DNA from: Doris montereyensis
Taxonomy: Eukaryota > Mollusca > Gastropoda > Nudibranchia > Dorididae
DNA: 64,000 nucleotides
Assembly: GCA_037039925.1 (NCBI GenBank)
Contig: JAXRKP010001045.1
Span: 61,001 to 125,000, forward strand
Direction: 5' to 3'
This document shows, in pieces, positions 1 to 13,068 of this stretch. The position numbers and the translations under genes are program-made. Below the pieces are notes generated by a model. That model did no database searches. It was not told where the DNA came from and was given only the letters and a program-made list of their open reading frames with translations. Each line of letters begins with the position of its first letter. Position 1 is the stretch's first letter.

Positions 1-1996
1 TTTGAACTCAATATCAAGATGGCTTTGTTTTCCCCAGTTCTGTAATCTTTTCAATGATTTCTTTCTCCATCCATCCTGAAGTCATTCGCCTGTATTCTAT
101 TTGCCTTGTAACATCACTCAATGTTGTTTCTTTCAAATCAGTTCTCAGTTAGGAACATGATTCATTGTATGGTACCTAAAACATGACTAGCTAGCTCTCA
201 TGTCTCTTTCATGTCTCCAATTCACATTTCCATTGTCTTCAACTTGATATTGAATGCCTTTGCAAAGTCTATACTTTTTGTCTTTTTACTACATACATAT
301 TTCTTGTCTATTGCCAAGTCCTTTGCTTGAGTTATTCCTTGCCAAAGTGTCTATTTTTTTGTAACAGAATTTTAATGTTTGCATGTGTGCTGCTCGTTTA
401 GTTAGTCATCCTTATAATTCAGTCTCACTCAGCCTTCATTAAACATTTAATGTTTGTCTCTCATTTCACAAATTATGATTTAAATTTATCCGGTTTTTTT
501 AATTTTCCATCTATACTTTTTAGTCACTTTTGGTTCCTTACTTTTTTCTCTTTTTTTCTAAAACCATTTTTTCATATCAGGCTAATTGACAAATAACCTT
601 GTATTGATTACATAATATGACAGTTTGTGCATGACGTCAATTTATTTTAGAATGGCTCATAATTGAGTTTGCTGTGCATATTCTTTGACCTTAAGTTTGG
701 AATGGAATGGCTGACTAGTCCAATAAAATGACTACAGTTGGTGTTGCTTAATTTTAACCAATCTGCCTCCATTGCATTTTTTTTATTACCTTATTATCAT
801 TTTTTGATTTTTTTTTTCGTTTCATTGTATACTTGCCTGAAAATTACCTTATCTTGAATTTTGTGTCTAGTTAGTTTTTTCTTTTCTCGAAGGGAGGGAG
901 GGAGACAAAGGGTTAAAGAGAGTTGGGCAGGGGTTTTTTTTTGTCGTTTTTAACAGTGTTTTGTTTTCGGTTGAGATGCTAATCGTATGTACAACAGCAG
1001 AGAAAGAGGATACTGAAGAGGGTTGAGGCAAGGCAGTCTGCTTCACAACACTTTTGATGTGGAAGGGTTCGGATATGCTACTTACTCATAATGGATGGTT
1101 GCCTTCATATCCTCATGAAAGGTTGTGATTATGCTGTGTATTATCTGATTTTTATGATGGTCTTGAAGAGTCCATCTGGGCTAATCCAGGTCGAAGGCCT
1201 TGTTTTTTATGGAGGCGATGTAGAAGGATTTCTGCTGTTCTCTGCATGTCTCCTGTAGTTGAGACATGGAGAGAAAAAAAAAAAATGTCCACAGGTGAAC
1301 ACTGTGCTTGGAAGCGACATTAGGACAGGGTAAATAAAGATAAAAAAGATAAAGGTGAATTTATAGTCTGTATCCCCGCACAAGTGCAGGCTCACCGACT
1401 GTATAACATTTATCCCCCAACAGGCCACTTCATTCAAAGTCCCTCTCAATTCCAGGGAGAGTATACAGTACACAAGCCTGTTAGGCTTTTCGTACATGAT
1501 TAAGCTTTTGGAGACTCGTGATACTAGTTGGTATTGTGGGTAATGATAGTGCATCTCGCATTTATGCTGCAGAAGGGCGGTTTGTAATCATTGGTGTTTG
1601 ATTTCGTTCACAACAATACAGTTTAGGTATATTCTGCCAGCTTTTGGAGACGCACTAACAAGACTTTGGTGTAGAGTTTGCCGAAACGATACTCAGAAAG
1701 GAGATTCCCTGTTGGTATTGCAATTACTTCTGTCGCTTTTGTTCTTGTGCATCTCATACCTTATGCTGCAGAAGGGCGGTCTTGCAATGCCTAACCAAAT
1801 ATAGGCTGTCCAGTGTCAAACATCTCCCACAGACGGAAGTAACACCTGGCGTTTGTTTATCAGCTTTCACATTGCACATTGTACAATAAATTCAGCGAAT
1901 TTTTTCCGGTCACTTTAATAAGGCAAGTATCTATGTGCTATCATTGCAATTTCTTGTTGACGTCGCCGTGCCATCGGGCTGTTTCGTGACTAAAGT
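1..1996. other. gene-free stretch
   Basis: I see no convincing gene here. The open frames are short and lack domain signatures. Two related segments (about 1500-1590 and 1630-1790) share a phrase around 'tatgctgcagaagggcggt', so a short diverged duplication is present. The reverse strand of the first 300 bases has a weak reverse-transcriptase flavour (DFAKAF-like) with many stops; this is not enough to call an element. Confidence 0.5.
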
Positions 1997-2089
1997 GTGT
2001 TCAGCTCTATGAACCGTTGGTACCAAGTCATCGGCGCCTTTCAATACGTGCACACTACATACCACACAATATATCTTTCTATCCAATTG

Positions 2090-2472
<383 letters not shown>

Positions 2473-2518
2473 TCATACGTGCACACTACATACACACAAT
2501 ATATCTTTCTATCAGTTG

Positions 2519-2520
<2 letters not shown>

Positions 2521-2612
<92 letters not shown>

Positions 2613-2698
2613 CTCTCTCTCTCTCACTCCCTCCCTCCCTCCCTCCCTCCCCTCCCTCCCTCTCTCTCTCTCTCTCTCTCCCTCCCCTCCCTCTCTCC

Positions 2699-2785
<87 letters not shown>
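2521..2785. repeat. (CT)n / CCCT-rich microsatellite
   Basis: A second CT array with CCCT interruptions at about 2627-2705. The roughly 50 bases in front (2472-2520) nearly duplicate the flank of the first array (2043-2092), so flank and array were duplicated together. Confidence 0.95.
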
Positions 2786-2786
<1 letters not shown>

Positions 2787-2805
2787 GCCTGTCTGTCTCT
2801 CAACC

Positions 2806-3090
2806 ATCAAAGTGTGAGCCTCTCAACCAATAGATAGTGGATTCGAGCGCCGCCAACGGTTGGAAAAATTTCGAGTTTTTCGAGTAAGATCTAACCCCCA
2901 CCCCCATCCCGGCCCGGGTAGGTGGTTCGACGACTAGTCCCATCGGAGACGGAAGATAAGAGGAGGTCATGTGTGAATATCACCACACTCTATGCCTGTT
3001 TACAGGGCAGTCCGGGCAAAATAAAAAATTCTACCAAAAAAGTCCCGAGATCTTAGTTGTGGATGTGGGTAACTCAAATCAAATCAAAAT
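2806..3090 (+). mobile_element. tRNA-derived SINE, family A, copy 1
   Basis: A tRNA-like head ('tagtggattcgag', a B-box-like sequence, near 2835) is followed by a body and a tail 'gatcttagttgtggatgtggg' ending in CAAAT repeats. The same order is seen at 12783-13068 and, reversed, at 45184-45505. It is non-coding and would have relied on LINE enzymes to move. Confidence 0.7.
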
Positions 3091-4639
3091 CCCGAGTGAA
3101 GCCTGCGACTTAATTTGACTCAATGCTAATCGGTGATCTTTCTCTGTTAAGTTTTAAATTAAAATTCCTATCAGGCCTAAAAGACTATAGACCTGAGCTT
3201 ATCCGCCCATGTTTCTGTAGCGCATCCGCATAGTGATAAGAAGAACGACCGAGGCTGCAGCGTTCGATGACAATCCTAGGAGTGCCAAGTCAAGTAAGTC
3301 ACAATGGAAAAAGTGACACTTGATTACACGCCTCATGTCTCCCTCTTTCAAACCATAGAAAGGACACAATGCAGTGTACCACATATGTTACCTTCCAGCT
3401 ACGACTGGTACTCATGTTCCCATGGGTGTTGTAAAAAAAAAAAAGAAACGTGTTTTGTTGTATCTTTTCAGGATTTAAAGTTACCATTATGGTGCACAGC
3501 CTCAAGTCACATTTTTTTACCACTAAAATATGACCAAAGATGGTTGAACTGCGTTCTTAATCTAGCCTATCTTCGGACCAACACAATTGCCCGTGGTGAT
3601 GACAACAAGGACGTAACATGGCTGCCAATGCAATTTAAACGATTTAATCACAAATATAATAATATGACATCGCCTTTATTGCCCCCAGAATAGTTAAAAA
3701 CGTGTGAGGCTAAAAGAAAGAATTGGTTGACTACAAAAATACTTAAAAATTTGTTTTAAAAAATAACTTGGAGGTGGGGGGGGGGGGGGGGAACTGGTGA
3801 AAGCAAAGAAATGTTGAGACATCTTCATATGAAAAGATAAGAGAAAGATCGGGGCAAATACCTAGAAAAACAGGCACGGAACGAAAGAAAAACTAGCAAC
3901 GACAACAAAAGAACTAGATCAAATAACACTAAAGGTCGCTAATTTCAGACAACACTGTTCAGATCACAAATACCATTAACTCAATCAACCAAATTCAAAG
4001 GTTAAGATGCAATCACACAATAGGCCTACATGTACAATGAAGTTTTCACAGTTCACGTATCTAGCACACTCTGAGTGAATCATCATAGGTTATAAACAAC
4101 AACGGTTAGTTTTGTTATTGTTTTAAATTCCACTCTCTCATCAAACTGTATGGGTTGTTCTGTGGCGTAAGTGATAGTTTTTCATAACAATAACACGTGT
4201 AAATATGACATGCCATGTTATTTCCGATTAAAACAAACGCATACTTCCTTTTCACCAATACTTTTTACAAGCTATATAAACATAATGATAAAATCTAATA
4301 AGCAAATAAATTTGGAAAGAAGCACAGCTTTATGTAATGCAGTGTGTTTCAAAATGAAAAACCATGAACCCATGAAATGTGAATAATTTCTCAACAGTTA
4401 CCGTGGCCAATATCTATAACATTTTAACTCCATAAACTTCAGTTTTTTATACATTTTGGTTAAAGATAAGCTTTGTTTGATATAATTCATAAAACCATGA
4501 AAGTCATGCCATACATTTCACAACTGTCAAAATTTATTTTGTTCAAAGCTGAAACAACAAGTCATAAACATGTAATCGATGAAACCATTCAAAATCGATG
4601 AAAATGATTTTCAAAAAGCCATCAACATGAATATTCAAA
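3091..4639. other. gene-free stretch
   Basis: AT-rich sequence with a G-homopolymer at 3776-3791. The longest frame (129 codons, plus strand, 3304-3693) has no recognisable domain, signal peptide or splice context, so I do not call it. Nothing else is supported. Confidence 0.5.
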
Positions 4640-4890
4640 CATTAGGTTCTTGGTGGGAAATCAAGATGGGGCTCTACCCACATACAGCAACTGTGACACT
4701 CGCCTTCCTCAACAACATCTCCGATGATCGACTAATCTAGCAACAAACAGTGAACAACTAACTTGGCTCCTCATTCACCGGATCTAAGCCCCTTGTATTT
4801 CTTCTTATGGAGCTATTTTAAAAACAATGTGTTATACAAATCATCAGAGAACACATAGACATCATGCGTCAAACACTTTCTCTTTTTCTT
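4640..4890 (+). pseudogene. mariner-like transposase remnant
   Basis: Conceptual translation contains QDGALPHTA (4663 onward) and, in a shifted frame, LAPHSPDLSPLYFFLW. These match the two hallmark blocks around the second and third catalytic acids of mariner-family DDE/D transposases (QDGAPPHT... and PPRSPDLSPLDFFLW-like). A stop follows the first block and the frame changes between blocks, so this is a dead fragment. No terminal inverted repeats are obvious. Known: such enzymes cut and paste at TA dinucleotides. Confidence 0.7.
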
Positions 4891-4941
4891 ATTATGTTTC
4901 AAAACAAAACAAAATCAAGAGATTAGCAGGAATATCAACTT

Positions 4942-5015
4942 CAAGTTATCGAAGTCTTAAGTATTTACTCCTTGGAAGTAGATAAGGAGTAAATACTTAA
5001 GACTTCGATAACTTG
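4942..5015. repeat. perfect 32-bp inverted repeat (hairpin)
   Basis: The arm at 4942-4973 is the exact reverse complement of 4984-5015, with a 10-base loop. A single arm recurs, with a small gap, at about 61766-61800 at the edge of another copy of the neighbouring dispersed repeat. The palindrome therefore sits at that element's boundary. Confidence 0.95.
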
Positions 5016-5515
5016 GAAAGCATCAGCTAGTGCTAACTGGCACATTTTTTTAAATTTCAGATAAGTTGTTTACTCTATTCCTTATTGCATCGATACATTT
5101 GTAATTTGTATACATTTCGCACATTCATTGTAAATTTTGCCTTGATTGATACTCCCTTTCATTCATTCTCTATCATTTCTTCTTTCTTCCTTTCTCTCTC
5201 ATATTTTTATTTCATTCTAGATCGGAACCTTCCATTCTCGCTCATTATTCACACCCCCCTCTACCACGTTTCTTATTATCACTGTCTTTTTTTTTCTTTC
5301 TTCCTTCTTTCTGTTTTTTCTTCTGACATCACATCGTTGGATGCCTGAGTGAGTACTTAGATCTAGATTCTGGAGAATATTTCTCGTTTGTCTGACGAAG
5401 GAGTTATACCGAAACGTCGTGTTTGTTCTGTCTTTATTAGTGGAGTTGTCAGTTATTGTCATATTTCGCCTTTGACTTCAGTCCACTGTGGCTCCTTCGT
5501 ATCATTCAATTATAG
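5016..5515 (+). mobile_element. Penelope/retrozyme-like dispersed repeat, copy 1
   Basis: A roughly 500-base unit shared with 61800-62425. It has a pyrimidine-rich middle, a 'ctgacgaagg...ccgaaacgtc' block (5393-5419) and a conserved 3' end 'ccactgtggctccttcgtat'. The CTGANGA...GAAAC arrangement resembles the hammerhead core carried by Penelope-like elements and retrozymes. No reverse transcriptase is present, so the copy is non-autonomous or a terminal fragment. The family name is an inference. Confidence 0.5.
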
Positions 5516-6240
<725 letters not shown>

Positions 6241-7195
6241 GCAGACGGACATATGGACAGAGAGACCGATAGTGAACAGACCCAGAGACGAACAGAGACA
6301 TACAGGTGCAGAGAGACCGAGACCTTTAAGACACACTGGTATAAACACAGGCGTGGAGAAGAATGAAATGGATGGAAAGGGGCTAAAATTATACTTATGG
6401 CGTTCATTTAATCTTAGCTATGATATGTCGTGACATCATGAATTTACTTCCGCTCCAAAACTTCGAATCAAATCTCGAAAATACACAATGAAGGTTTAAT
6501 ATTAAATAGACATGCATGCATGCTATATTTGTTGTTTATATATATATATAAAACAAAGTAATCTCGCTCTTGTCTTTATCATGAGAAGTGTTCAGTAACA
6601 ACAGCTCAATAATTTGTTTCGGTCTCGCTAGACCTAGATCTATATTTAGTCTATCTAGATGAGATCTTGGTCCTTTAGCATAGCCGTGATGCAACAAAGA
6701 AAAAAACAGGCCTTGCAGTAGAGTGCCGTGTAGGATTCATTAAGTAGAGCTTGAATGGAATGGATTGGAATGGAATGAAGCGGAGTGTTCTGAATCATAT
6801 CACTAACATTCATTTCGAAGTTTGATCTGTGTTAATTCCCACTGTAATCATAAAAGGTGATCAAAGCGTGTTACTGATACTTGTCAGTCGCCGACAATAC
6901 CTCTTGGTAGTACGTAATGTAGCTGGTGATTCCTGAATGACTATTTATTGGCGTTGAAAGCTTTATTGTGGTGATTGCAATCAAACAGTTCAAGAGCTCT
7001 AGTGAAACGCAGGTAAAAACTATTCTGTCTGGTCTATCTGGTTCATGAGCTATCTATATTTCTTTATTTCAATGTGTACGTATATATAGTCTATATACAT
7101 ATTTTATACATGTGCATTTCTATTTTTTTTCTCTATCACTCTATCTTTCTGTCTATCTGCTTATCTATCAATCTTCTTACCTAACTACCTATATC
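6241..7195. other. gene-free stretch
   Basis: No supported gene. Short TA runs occur near 6540 and 7080; the stretch grades into the TATC array. Confidence 0.45.
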
Positions 7196-7585
7196 TACCT
7201 ACCTACCTACCAATTTGCCTGCCTATCTATCTATCTATATATCTATATCTATCTATCTGTCCATCTATCTATCTAATTGCTCATTCATTTATCTATCTAT
7301 TTATCTATCTATATATCTATCTATCTATTTATTTATCTATCTATCTACAAATGCATCTATCTTGTCTATATATTTATCTATTTATACATTTATCCTATTT
7401 ATAAATGCATTTGTCTATCTATCCATCTATCTATATATCATTCTATCTATCTACCTGATATCTATCCATCTATATCTATCTATCTATCTATCTATCTATT
7501 TATCTATCTATCTATATATCTATTTATCTATCTATATATCTGTCTATTTGTCTGTATATCTATCTATCTATCCATCTGTCTATTC

Positions 7586-7624
<39 letters not shown>

Positions 7625-7802
7625 ATCATTTATGAATCATATTTTCAAGCTTTGTTTCTTCAACTGCTCACCATCTATCTGTAATTTATTAGTCTACATG
7701 GATGACGGTCCATATAAATGCACTCACTTGTGTATGTATGTATGTATGTATGTATGTATGTATGTATGTATGTATGTATGTATGTATGTATGTATGTATG
7801 TA

Positions 7803-7838
<36 letters not shown>

Positions 7839-7949
7839 TCTATATGTGTGTTCATCCGTCTATCTATCTATCCATCTATCTATGTATCAATTTATCTATT
7901 ATCTATCGGTCTATTTATTTATTTTTCTATCTATCTATCTATCTGTGTT

Positions 7950-8012
<63 letters not shown>

Positions 8013-8092
8013 CTATCTACCTACCTAAATATTTTTTCAATCTATCTATTTATTTATCTGTCTATTCATCTATCTATTTGCCTATCTGCCTG
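7196..8092. repeat. long (TATC)n array with internal (TATG)n block
   Basis: Degenerate TATC tetranucleotides (7196-7640 and 7855-8092) surround a cleaner TATG block (about 7733-7840). The 292-codon plus-strand frame reading through it is low-complexity Tyr/Leu/Ser/Ile and should not be taken as a protein. Confidence 0.95.
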
Positions 8093-8107
8093 ACCGTGGT
8101 TACAACT

Positions 8108-8332
<225 letters not shown>

Positions 8333-8339
8333 ATATCTC

Positions 8340-8400
8340 TACTTTAAATCCCTGAGAAGACCTAAGTTACGGATGTGGATAAAATCGAACCAAATCCTCG
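8340..8400 (+). mobile_element. 3' tail of SINE family A (fragment)
   Basis: The phrase 'aagttacggatgtggata' followed by AAATCGAACC-like repeats matches the tail of the family A copies at 2806, 12783 and 54155. Confidence 0.45.
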
Positions 8401-8697
8401 CTATAACCAACATAAATCAAGTGCAATGGACCATTTCAAAGAACATAGACTCATAAATACTGTAAAGGCATTGTATGTTCTTTAGCTAAGTGGTAATTCT
8501 CCACTAATAATGTGCTTAGTGCAAGAACGATGAGATGTGGCTGCCAAATATACATACTCCTGAAAGTGATTGCCACATCTTGCTCTAGTGCAATAAGATT
8601 GTGGAACTGGTTAACAAAAATGAAAGTAAACAATTACACTAAAGGTGGCCAAAGCAAAATTAATGAAATTACTTTGCCGTGGCTAACTTTAGAATCA
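8401..8697. other. gene-free stretch
   Basis: No supported gene. The reading frame leading into the GAA-rich tract has no recognisable domain. Confidence 0.4.
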
Positions 8698-8896
8698 AAA
8701 GAAGAACAAGAACAAGAACAAGAAGAACGAGAACGAGGACGAGAAGAAGAAGAAGAGGAAGAAGAAGAAAAAGAACAAGAACAAGAACACGAACAAGAAC
8801 AAGAAGGACAAGAAGAAGAAGAAGAACAAGAAAAAGCAGAAGAACAAGAACAAGAAAAAGAAGAGGAGGAGAAGGAGGAGGAGAAGAAGAAAAGAT
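8698..8896. repeat. purine-rich (GAA/ACAAGA)n tract
   Basis: About 200 bases made of GAA, ACAAGA and GAG words with no pyrimidine except scattered C. The frames encoding Glu-rich, Arg-rich, Ser-rich or Phe/Leu-rich peptides all derive from this composition. Confidence 0.9.
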
Positions 8897-9163
8897 GTAA
8901 CTTTTTGCATTGCCAGATTGAAATTACCATAACATTTTCAATTTATGAATAATTGAGTGTCTAAATCCATAAGCACTCGTTGGCTCGATCTCATTCCTAA
9001 TTCTATCATGTTCTATCTACATCTGACATGGCTCGCTCTGAACGACACAGATAAGACGGCATCGAATTACATGGTGTCGGACTAATCCTTTAAATGTTTA
9101 TCTCTTCTCAGCTAAAAATAAACCTTTGAGGTAGAAGTTTTTGAGCGCATCAACAAGTTCACC

Positions 9164-9177
9164 AGTAACGTTGATAT
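9164..9177. repeat. 14-bp target-site duplication, left
   Basis: The sequence 'agtaacgttgatat' is identical to 11621-11634 and brackets the RTE-like LINE. Confidence 0.85.
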
Positions 9178-9375
9178 GCCTTGCCTTGCCTTATCCTCGT
9201 GGTGCTTGGGCAGCACATAAGGCTGACACAGTGGATCGCCATTGAACACGATCAGATGCCAATTTTGTCATCTGCCCCCATGTCCATCACTGGGTCTTCA
9301 GTCTCTTTCGATGCTTCTCTTCCAGGATTCTAGCGAGTGACCTCTTCCTTGTTCCCTGAGGGGTCCATCTGAGGG

Positions 9376-9680
9376 CTATTTTAGGATGGCATCAGCATTC
9401 ATCCTAAGGATGTGACCAGTCCACTTCCATCTCCTCCTCCTCACAATCTGTGATATTGACTCCAGTGATGTTCTTTCTTGAAGGTCGTTGTTTGATATCG
9501 TGTTTGGCCAAAATATTTTGAGAATCTTTCTGAGACATTTGTTTTGAAAGATGTCCAGCTTTTCTGCAGATGGTATTTTGTTATTTTCCAAGATTCAGCA
9601 CCATAAAGAAGGATAGCTAGAATATTAGATTTTGTAGAACCTGAGTTTTGTTTTAATTGAGATTTTTTCTTGAATTCCAA
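9376..9680 (-). pseudogene. C-terminal part of LINE ORF
   Basis: Two overlapping minus frames carry LLYGAESWKITK and then KCLRKILKIFWPNTIS and RRRRWKWTGHILRM. This is the conserved post-RT region of RTE-type endonuclease/RT proteins. The switch of frame near 9590 shows a disabling frameshift. Confidence 0.8.
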
Positions 9681-10362
9681 ATATTATTCAGTGATCCAAA
9701 TACTTTTCTTGCTTTTGTTAACCTTTCTTTGATCTCATCTTCAGAATTTCTGTTTTGAGTTATTTTATTTCCGAGATATGTGAAAACTTGTATATCTTCA
9801 ATCGCCTTGTTTCCAAGTTTCACCGGTTGTTTCGATTTGTTGTTCATCCTCATCATTTTTGTTTTTCCAATATTTTTGTTTTTTATGCATTGTTATCAAC
9901 TCGTTGCGTTTTGGTTTGTATATCTGTAATGTTCTGTGACAGGAGTGCAACATCAGCAAAATCAAGGTCCTCTAATATTTCAGTGAATGTCCACCTTAGT
10001 CCTGTTTTCTTATTTTCAATAGATTACTTCATAAGCCAATCGATAGCAAGGCAGAATAGAAAAGGTGATAGAATGCAGCCCCTGGTTCACACCTGTATTG
10101 ATGTTTACGCTCCCGTCAATTTATTTCACATATTATTAAGCATGGAAATCCTTGTAAAGTGTTTGATTATGTTAACTATCTTGGAGGAATGCCATAGTAG
10201 TCTCAGGATGTTCCATGATGTAGGTCTGTGTACACTATCAAAAGCCTTTTCAAGATCTATAAAATTTGAGTACAAGGGAGCATTCCATTCTTGGCATTGT
10301 TCACAAATTTGTCTAAGAGTGAATATATGGTTTGAGCACGAATGACCTTTCCTAAATCCTGC

Positions 10363-10665
10363 TTACTGCTTTCTAAATGTTTGTTCGACTGTAGGGTTTA
10401 TACGGTTTAGTAATATTTTGCTGAAAATGTTGCTGGTGATAGAGAGTAGCATGGTTCCTCTCCAATTATCACATTTATAAAGATCTCCTTTTCTGGTAGT
10501 TTGACGATGAGTCCAACACCCACTCATTTGGCAGCTCTTCTTTTCCCAAATTTCTTTGAAATATGCTTGTAATATTTTAGGGGTCATTTTTTCGATCTTA
10601 ATCATTTCGGGTCTTTTGTACTGTGCTGTTAAGTCTTTCATAAAACTGTTCTTTCTCCTCTTCAC
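10363..10665 (-). pseudogene. reverse-transcriptase fingers/palm fragment of the LINE
   Basis: The translation includes KGDLYKCDNWRGTMLLSI followed by FSKILLNRI. This corresponds to the start of the RT domain in RTE elements (KGD..CDNWRGI.LLS). It is an internal piece of the element at 9178-11620. Confidence 0.8.
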
Positions 10666-11620
10666 TTTTGTCTTTTGTGTGGCGTAACACGATGATGGTC
10701 ATCTTTGTGTGTATTTGGAATTAAACCTAGCTTTCAGTAATCTTTCACCCATGGGTTACCATTCCAACAAAGTTTTTTTCGTTTTTTGATAGTATCAGGG
10801 CAACTCCATTCATATGTTGATTGTCTTCTTCCTGAGTAGATGATCGTATGACCAATAGCGAGATCTCTTTTGCCATTGTCAGTCCATCGTGATTCGCATA
10901 TATATATCTATTTTATATTTGTCCATTTCATTTAGTGTTCTGCGCAAGTTTTCCTGTCTGATAAAGTGTGCGCACATTCCATGCACCCACCAAAATTGAT
11001 TGTTTTGGATTCAGAAGACTTGACATAGTCTGGTTGCTGGCTTCCTTTCGGTTTTGGCCCTCACCCATCATCGGTACAGTGTTCTGGATCGCCAGTCCAG
11101 TCGATTTTGTTGAGCTGCGGATCCAGAACTTTGTGTGTCAGTCTTTCCTTCACTTGTGTCTTATATTTTTATACATTGTCGGTTTCTGTAACATTGTATT
11201 TTTTTACAAGATAGGGGCGTTAACCCTATGCCTAACCTCATCCTGGAGGACCAGGATTTATTTTGGAGATTCACTCCTAGACAGATAGCTTTCCCAAGCT
11301 CATGAGCCCTGTCTGACCATGGTTTGAAATCGGAGTTTTCCTTTTCCTAGACAAACTGCCTTTCCAGGTTAACGAGCTCTGTCCACCCGAGGGAGGTTAT
11401 AAAGGCGCCTCGGTTCGCCTGTTAGCCACCTCACGGGACATCTAGAGCATTTTCTAAGGGCTGAGTTCCCACTCTGCAGCCCCACTCCGTTCTCATTGGC
11501 TAACGCGAGTTTTGTCCGCGACTGCTTATTCGGTATTCGCAGCTGACCTCTATATCTAGAGGCTGTTCCTCCTATCCGCAACCTGGGGACGCGTCTGGTA
11601 GGAGCTGGTCACCCCCGCAG

Positions 11621-11634
11621 AGTAACGTTGATAT
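11621..11634. repeat. 14-bp target-site duplication, right
   Basis: Direct repeat 'agtaacgttgatat', the partner of 9164-9177. Confidence 0.85.
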
Positions 11635-12425
11635 AACCGTGTTAAATGTGGAATATCCTTGTCCTGTGTGTTTCGTCCTAGTTCATCCCAGGCCTTGCGA
11701 GTCCTAGAGTTGAAATGTATCCCTGTTTTGTAGACTTAAGGTGGTCAAGCGATACAATATCACTCCTTAGACAAGACTGGTACTTTTTGCACTGACTTGG
11801 GTGAAGGGAGGAAAAGCGTGATAAATGCATATCCTGGATTAGCGTAAGGCGGATTCAAACCCGCGACTTAACGATCTCAAACCCGACAGTCTATCCCTTG
11901 ATCACCGATACTGTGGCTCCTTCGTATTATTCTCTATCTCCTGAACTTCTTAAAATAGAGCAATGAGATTTCTTGACCTTTTACCGTGCATTTTTTTCGT
12001 TGTGTACGAAGAGGGGGCAAATTTTATTAAATAGTCCAGTTAATAAGATATAGTGATTGAAATAACAGGTGAAAATAATCAATATCGGTGCCATGGGGAA
12101 AGTGTCAGGGTTTTTTATATGAGCTGTGGAACCGCTGTTTGATCGATAACTATTCGGAAGCGCCCCTTCGATGAGGAGATAAACTCTTTATGTCATCAGT
12201 AATTATCTCCTTTTTGCCATGACAATCGCTCGCACTACGCCCAGTGTAAAATTCTCTGAAAGAGAGTCCCAGACATTGTAGACCATTGGATATTATACAG
12301 ATCCATACCTCTGGGTGGACAGTCATCTGTGGTAATAAAAGTAATGTGGTAGGTTTTTACCAAGTCGTGTGTCGCCTTGCTGGTACCGGTATTGGAAGTT
12401 GCTCAGGGGAAAGGGTACAACGTAT
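11635..12425. other. gene-free stretch with tRNA-like head
   Basis: No gene seen. At 11855-11910 the reverse strand reads 'gggtttgagatcg...gcgggtttgaatcc', a tRNA-like B-box arrangement that may be a SINE head. At about 11912-11934 'tgtggctccttcgtattatt' matches the 3' tip of the repeat copies at 5490 and 62390. Confidence 0.4.
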
Positions 12426-12426
12426 C

Positions 12427-12480
12427 CAAACCATTGAAACCATTGAAACCATTGAAACCATTGAAACCATTGAAACCAGC
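12427..12480. repeat. 9-bp tandem repeat (cattgaaac)n
   Basis: About six head-to-tail copies of a 9-base unit. In one plus frame the unit gives an Ile-Glu-Thr repeat, but no gene context supports translation. Confidence 0.95.
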
Positions 12481-12624
12481 TCACTTTTGCTGAAACCATA
12501 ATCTTTGGACTGAACCAATGAATTTGGCATTAGAAGCAGGTGAGAGGCACTAATGACTTACTTCTTTCCTTTTGAAAAAAAATAATTTTGTTTCTTGCAA
12601 TCTTCATAATTTGTCTTCATTGTG

Positions 12625-12705
12625 CTAATGTGGATGGAAATGTGGATGGAAATGTGGATGGAAATGTGGATGGAAATGTGGATGGAAATGTAGATGGAAA
12701 TGGAT
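12625..12705. repeat. 12-bp tandem repeat (gtggatggaaat)n
   Basis: About six copies of a 12-base unit. In one frame it reads Val-Asp-Gly-Asn; the enclosing 63-codon frame has a hydrophobic start (FLAIFIICLHCANVDGN) but ends soon after. I treat it as a minisatellite. Confidence 0.9.
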
Positions 12706-12782
12706 ACGCGTCTTCCCATTCCAACTCGTCTTTGCTGAAATCAAAATCATTGGACTATATCGGTGAAAATTTGCATTAGAGG

Positions 12783-13068
12783 TGGGGGACTTGGTTGTCC
12801 AGAGGCAAAGTGTCGGTCTCTCAACCCAAGGGTCATGGACTCAACGGTTGGAAATAAATTCTTCGAGTATGCAGGCGGATCGATACCTAGTCTCGTTTGA
12901 GATGGACAATAAATAAGAGGCCCCGTATGCAGATCACAACACTCTGTGCACCTTAAAGGCCTCTTGGCTGTTTACATAATTAAACATAATTGTCCAAACA
13001 CAATAAAAAAAAAATTCCCAAAAACCCCGAGATCACCATAGTTGTGGGTGTGGGTAGAATCAAATCAA
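12783..13068 (+). mobile_element. tRNA-derived SINE, family A, copy 2
   Basis: Same layout as 2806-3090: a head with 'ctcaaccc', the central 'agatggacaataaataagaggcc', the 'tgcagatcacaacactctgtg' region, an A-run, then 'gagatcaccatagttgtggg' and AAATC repeats. Confidence 0.7.

Larger units (their letters stand above)
9178..11620 (-). mobile_element. RTE-like non-LTR retrotransposon (defective)
   Basis: Minus-strand pieces give the usual order for an endonuclease/reverse-transcriptase LINE. The endonuclease start (GAWNVRTLYQTGKL, near 10990-10940) is followed by ESRW (near 10890). Next come the RT block DNWRG (about 10470), a FAD box (about 9957-9946), YLG (about 9780), LLYGAESWK (about 9610) and RRRRWKWTGHILRM (9440-9390). 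It ends in a short pentanucleotide tail (ttgcc)n, as RTE elements do, and is flanked by a 14-bp direct repeat. Frameshifts, internal deletions and loss of one catalytic Asp make it inactive. The family resembles the CFDP2-like RTEs common in molluscs. Confidence 0.85.

Noticed and set aside
1..300. Weak reverse-transcriptase-like reading on the minus strand (DFAKAF)
   Set aside because: Only one short motif among many stops; not enough to call an element.
3304..3693. 129-codon plus-strand frame
   Set aside because: No domain, signal peptide, splice context or coding bias; likely chance.
8512..8952. Glu/Gln-rich 146-codon frame
   Set aside because: Driven by the GAA/ACAAGA tract; the flanks have no gene features.
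9755..10345. 196-codon plus-strand frame
   Set aside because: It is the antisense shadow of the minus-strand LINE reverse-transcriptase region.
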